Origin: Palsa-506 sp050013415
Lineage (GTDB): Bacteria; Actinomycetota; Actinomycetes; Streptosporangiales; Streptosporangiaceae
Length of the DNA stretch: 32,821 nt
Direction: 5' to 3'
Assembly (NCBI GenBank): GCA_050013415.1
Contig: JBEKFH010000010.1
Location: 1 to 32,821 of the forward strand
Positions 32,504-32,821 of the stretch are shown here, piece after piece (position 1 is the stretch's first letter; every line of letters begins with the position of its first letter). The translations under genes and the position numbers were made by a program. The notes beneath the pieces are model-generated. The model was not told the origin of the DNA, made no database searches, and was given only the letters and a program-made list of their open reading frames with translations.

Positions 32504-32821
32504 TCAGGCCAGGCTGTCCTGCCAGCTTGCGTGCAGCGCGGAGTACTCGCCGCCGTCGGCCAGCAGCCGTCCGGGCGGGCCGTCCTCGACGATGCGGCCC
32601 TGGTCGATGACCAGTACCCGGTCGGCGATCCCGACCGTGGACAGCCGGTGCGCGATGATCAGCGCGGTCCGGCCGGCCAGGATGGTCCGCAGCGCATCCT
32701 GCACGAGCCGCTCGCCCGGTATGTCCAGCAGGGATGTCGCCTCGTCGAGAACGAGCACGGCGGGCGCGGCGATGAAGGCGCGCGCGAAGGAGATGAGCTG
32801 CCGCTGGCCGGCCGACAGCCT
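32504..32821 (-). CDS. ABC transporter ATP-binding domain, C-terminal end (5' part outside window)
   Basis: The last 105 residues are visible, running out of the window. RLSAGQRQLISFARA is the ABC signature (LSGGQ with Ala for the third Gly position), VLVLDEATSLLD is Walker B and D-loop, and AHRLSTV is the H-loop. The tail VLVIDQGRIVEDGPPGRLLADGGEYSALHASW is that of MsbA/multidrug-type exporters with fused membrane and ATPase domains. Substrate cannot be inferred. Bases 32376-32503 upstream of the next gene hold only imperfect gcgggcag(a/g)-type repeats. Confidence 0.88.
   Translation of the reverse strand, partial: RLSAGQRQLISFARAFIAAPAVLVLDEATSLLDIPGERLVQDALRTILAGRTALIIAHRLSTVGIADRVLVIDQGRIVEDGPPGRLLADGGEYSALHASWQDSLA

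Overview
The window is very GC-rich DNA from an actinomycete. The assignment rests on SteA and SteB beside TlyA, NAD kinase and RecN, a mycothiol-dependent (maleylpyruvate isomerase-type) enzyme, DUF5999 and DUF6186-type small proteins, a class F sortase, GTG starts and strong G/C bias at third codon positions. A Streptosporangiales- or Streptomycetales-like soil actinomycete is plausible, but genus cannot be set from the sequence. No rRNA, tRNA, CRISPR array, prophage or transposase gene was seen.

Layout. Positions 1-2909 hold two tandem paralogous GT-C-type membrane proteins, the first cut by the window edge. Positions 2928-8293 hold a DUF1015 gene, a divergent HAD-IIA phosphatase, an Fpg/Nei-type DNA glycosylase, an AbiEi-like/DUF559-like gene and an SCP2-domain protein. 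Positions 8362-18796 are a tightly packed plus-strand run: small conserved protein, tlyA, nadK, recN, steA, steB, a MraY/WecA-like transferase, a MurJ-like flippase and a GT4 glycosyltransferase. Most junctions overlap by 1-8 bases, so translation is probably coupled. After an SDR gene comes a surface cluster at 19922-23023: membrane protein, DUF4397 protein and class F sortase. Positions 23227-25890 are minus-strand metabolic genes: sarcosine-oxidase-like, MBL-fold and MDMPI. uvrA follows at 26226-29159, then small membrane or unknown proteins, an alpha/beta hydrolase, DUF5999, DUF6186 and the end of an ABC transporter.

Functional themes are DNA repair (Nei-type glycosylase, RecN, UvrA), ribosome modification (TlyA), NADP supply (NadK), cell division and envelope building (SteA/SteB plus a lipid-linked-sugar transferase, flippase and GT4), and surface protein anchoring (sortase).

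The most striking property is the abundance of short tandem repeats. At least a dozen genes carry in-frame repeats of 9-33 bp that add low-complexity inserts to otherwise conserved proteins, including UvrA, RecN, NadK and the glycosylase. Out-of-frame repeats of 14-20 bp sit in intergenic DNA, three of them at or just before start codons. Two related 48-bp palindromes 16 kb apart each lie next to such a tract.
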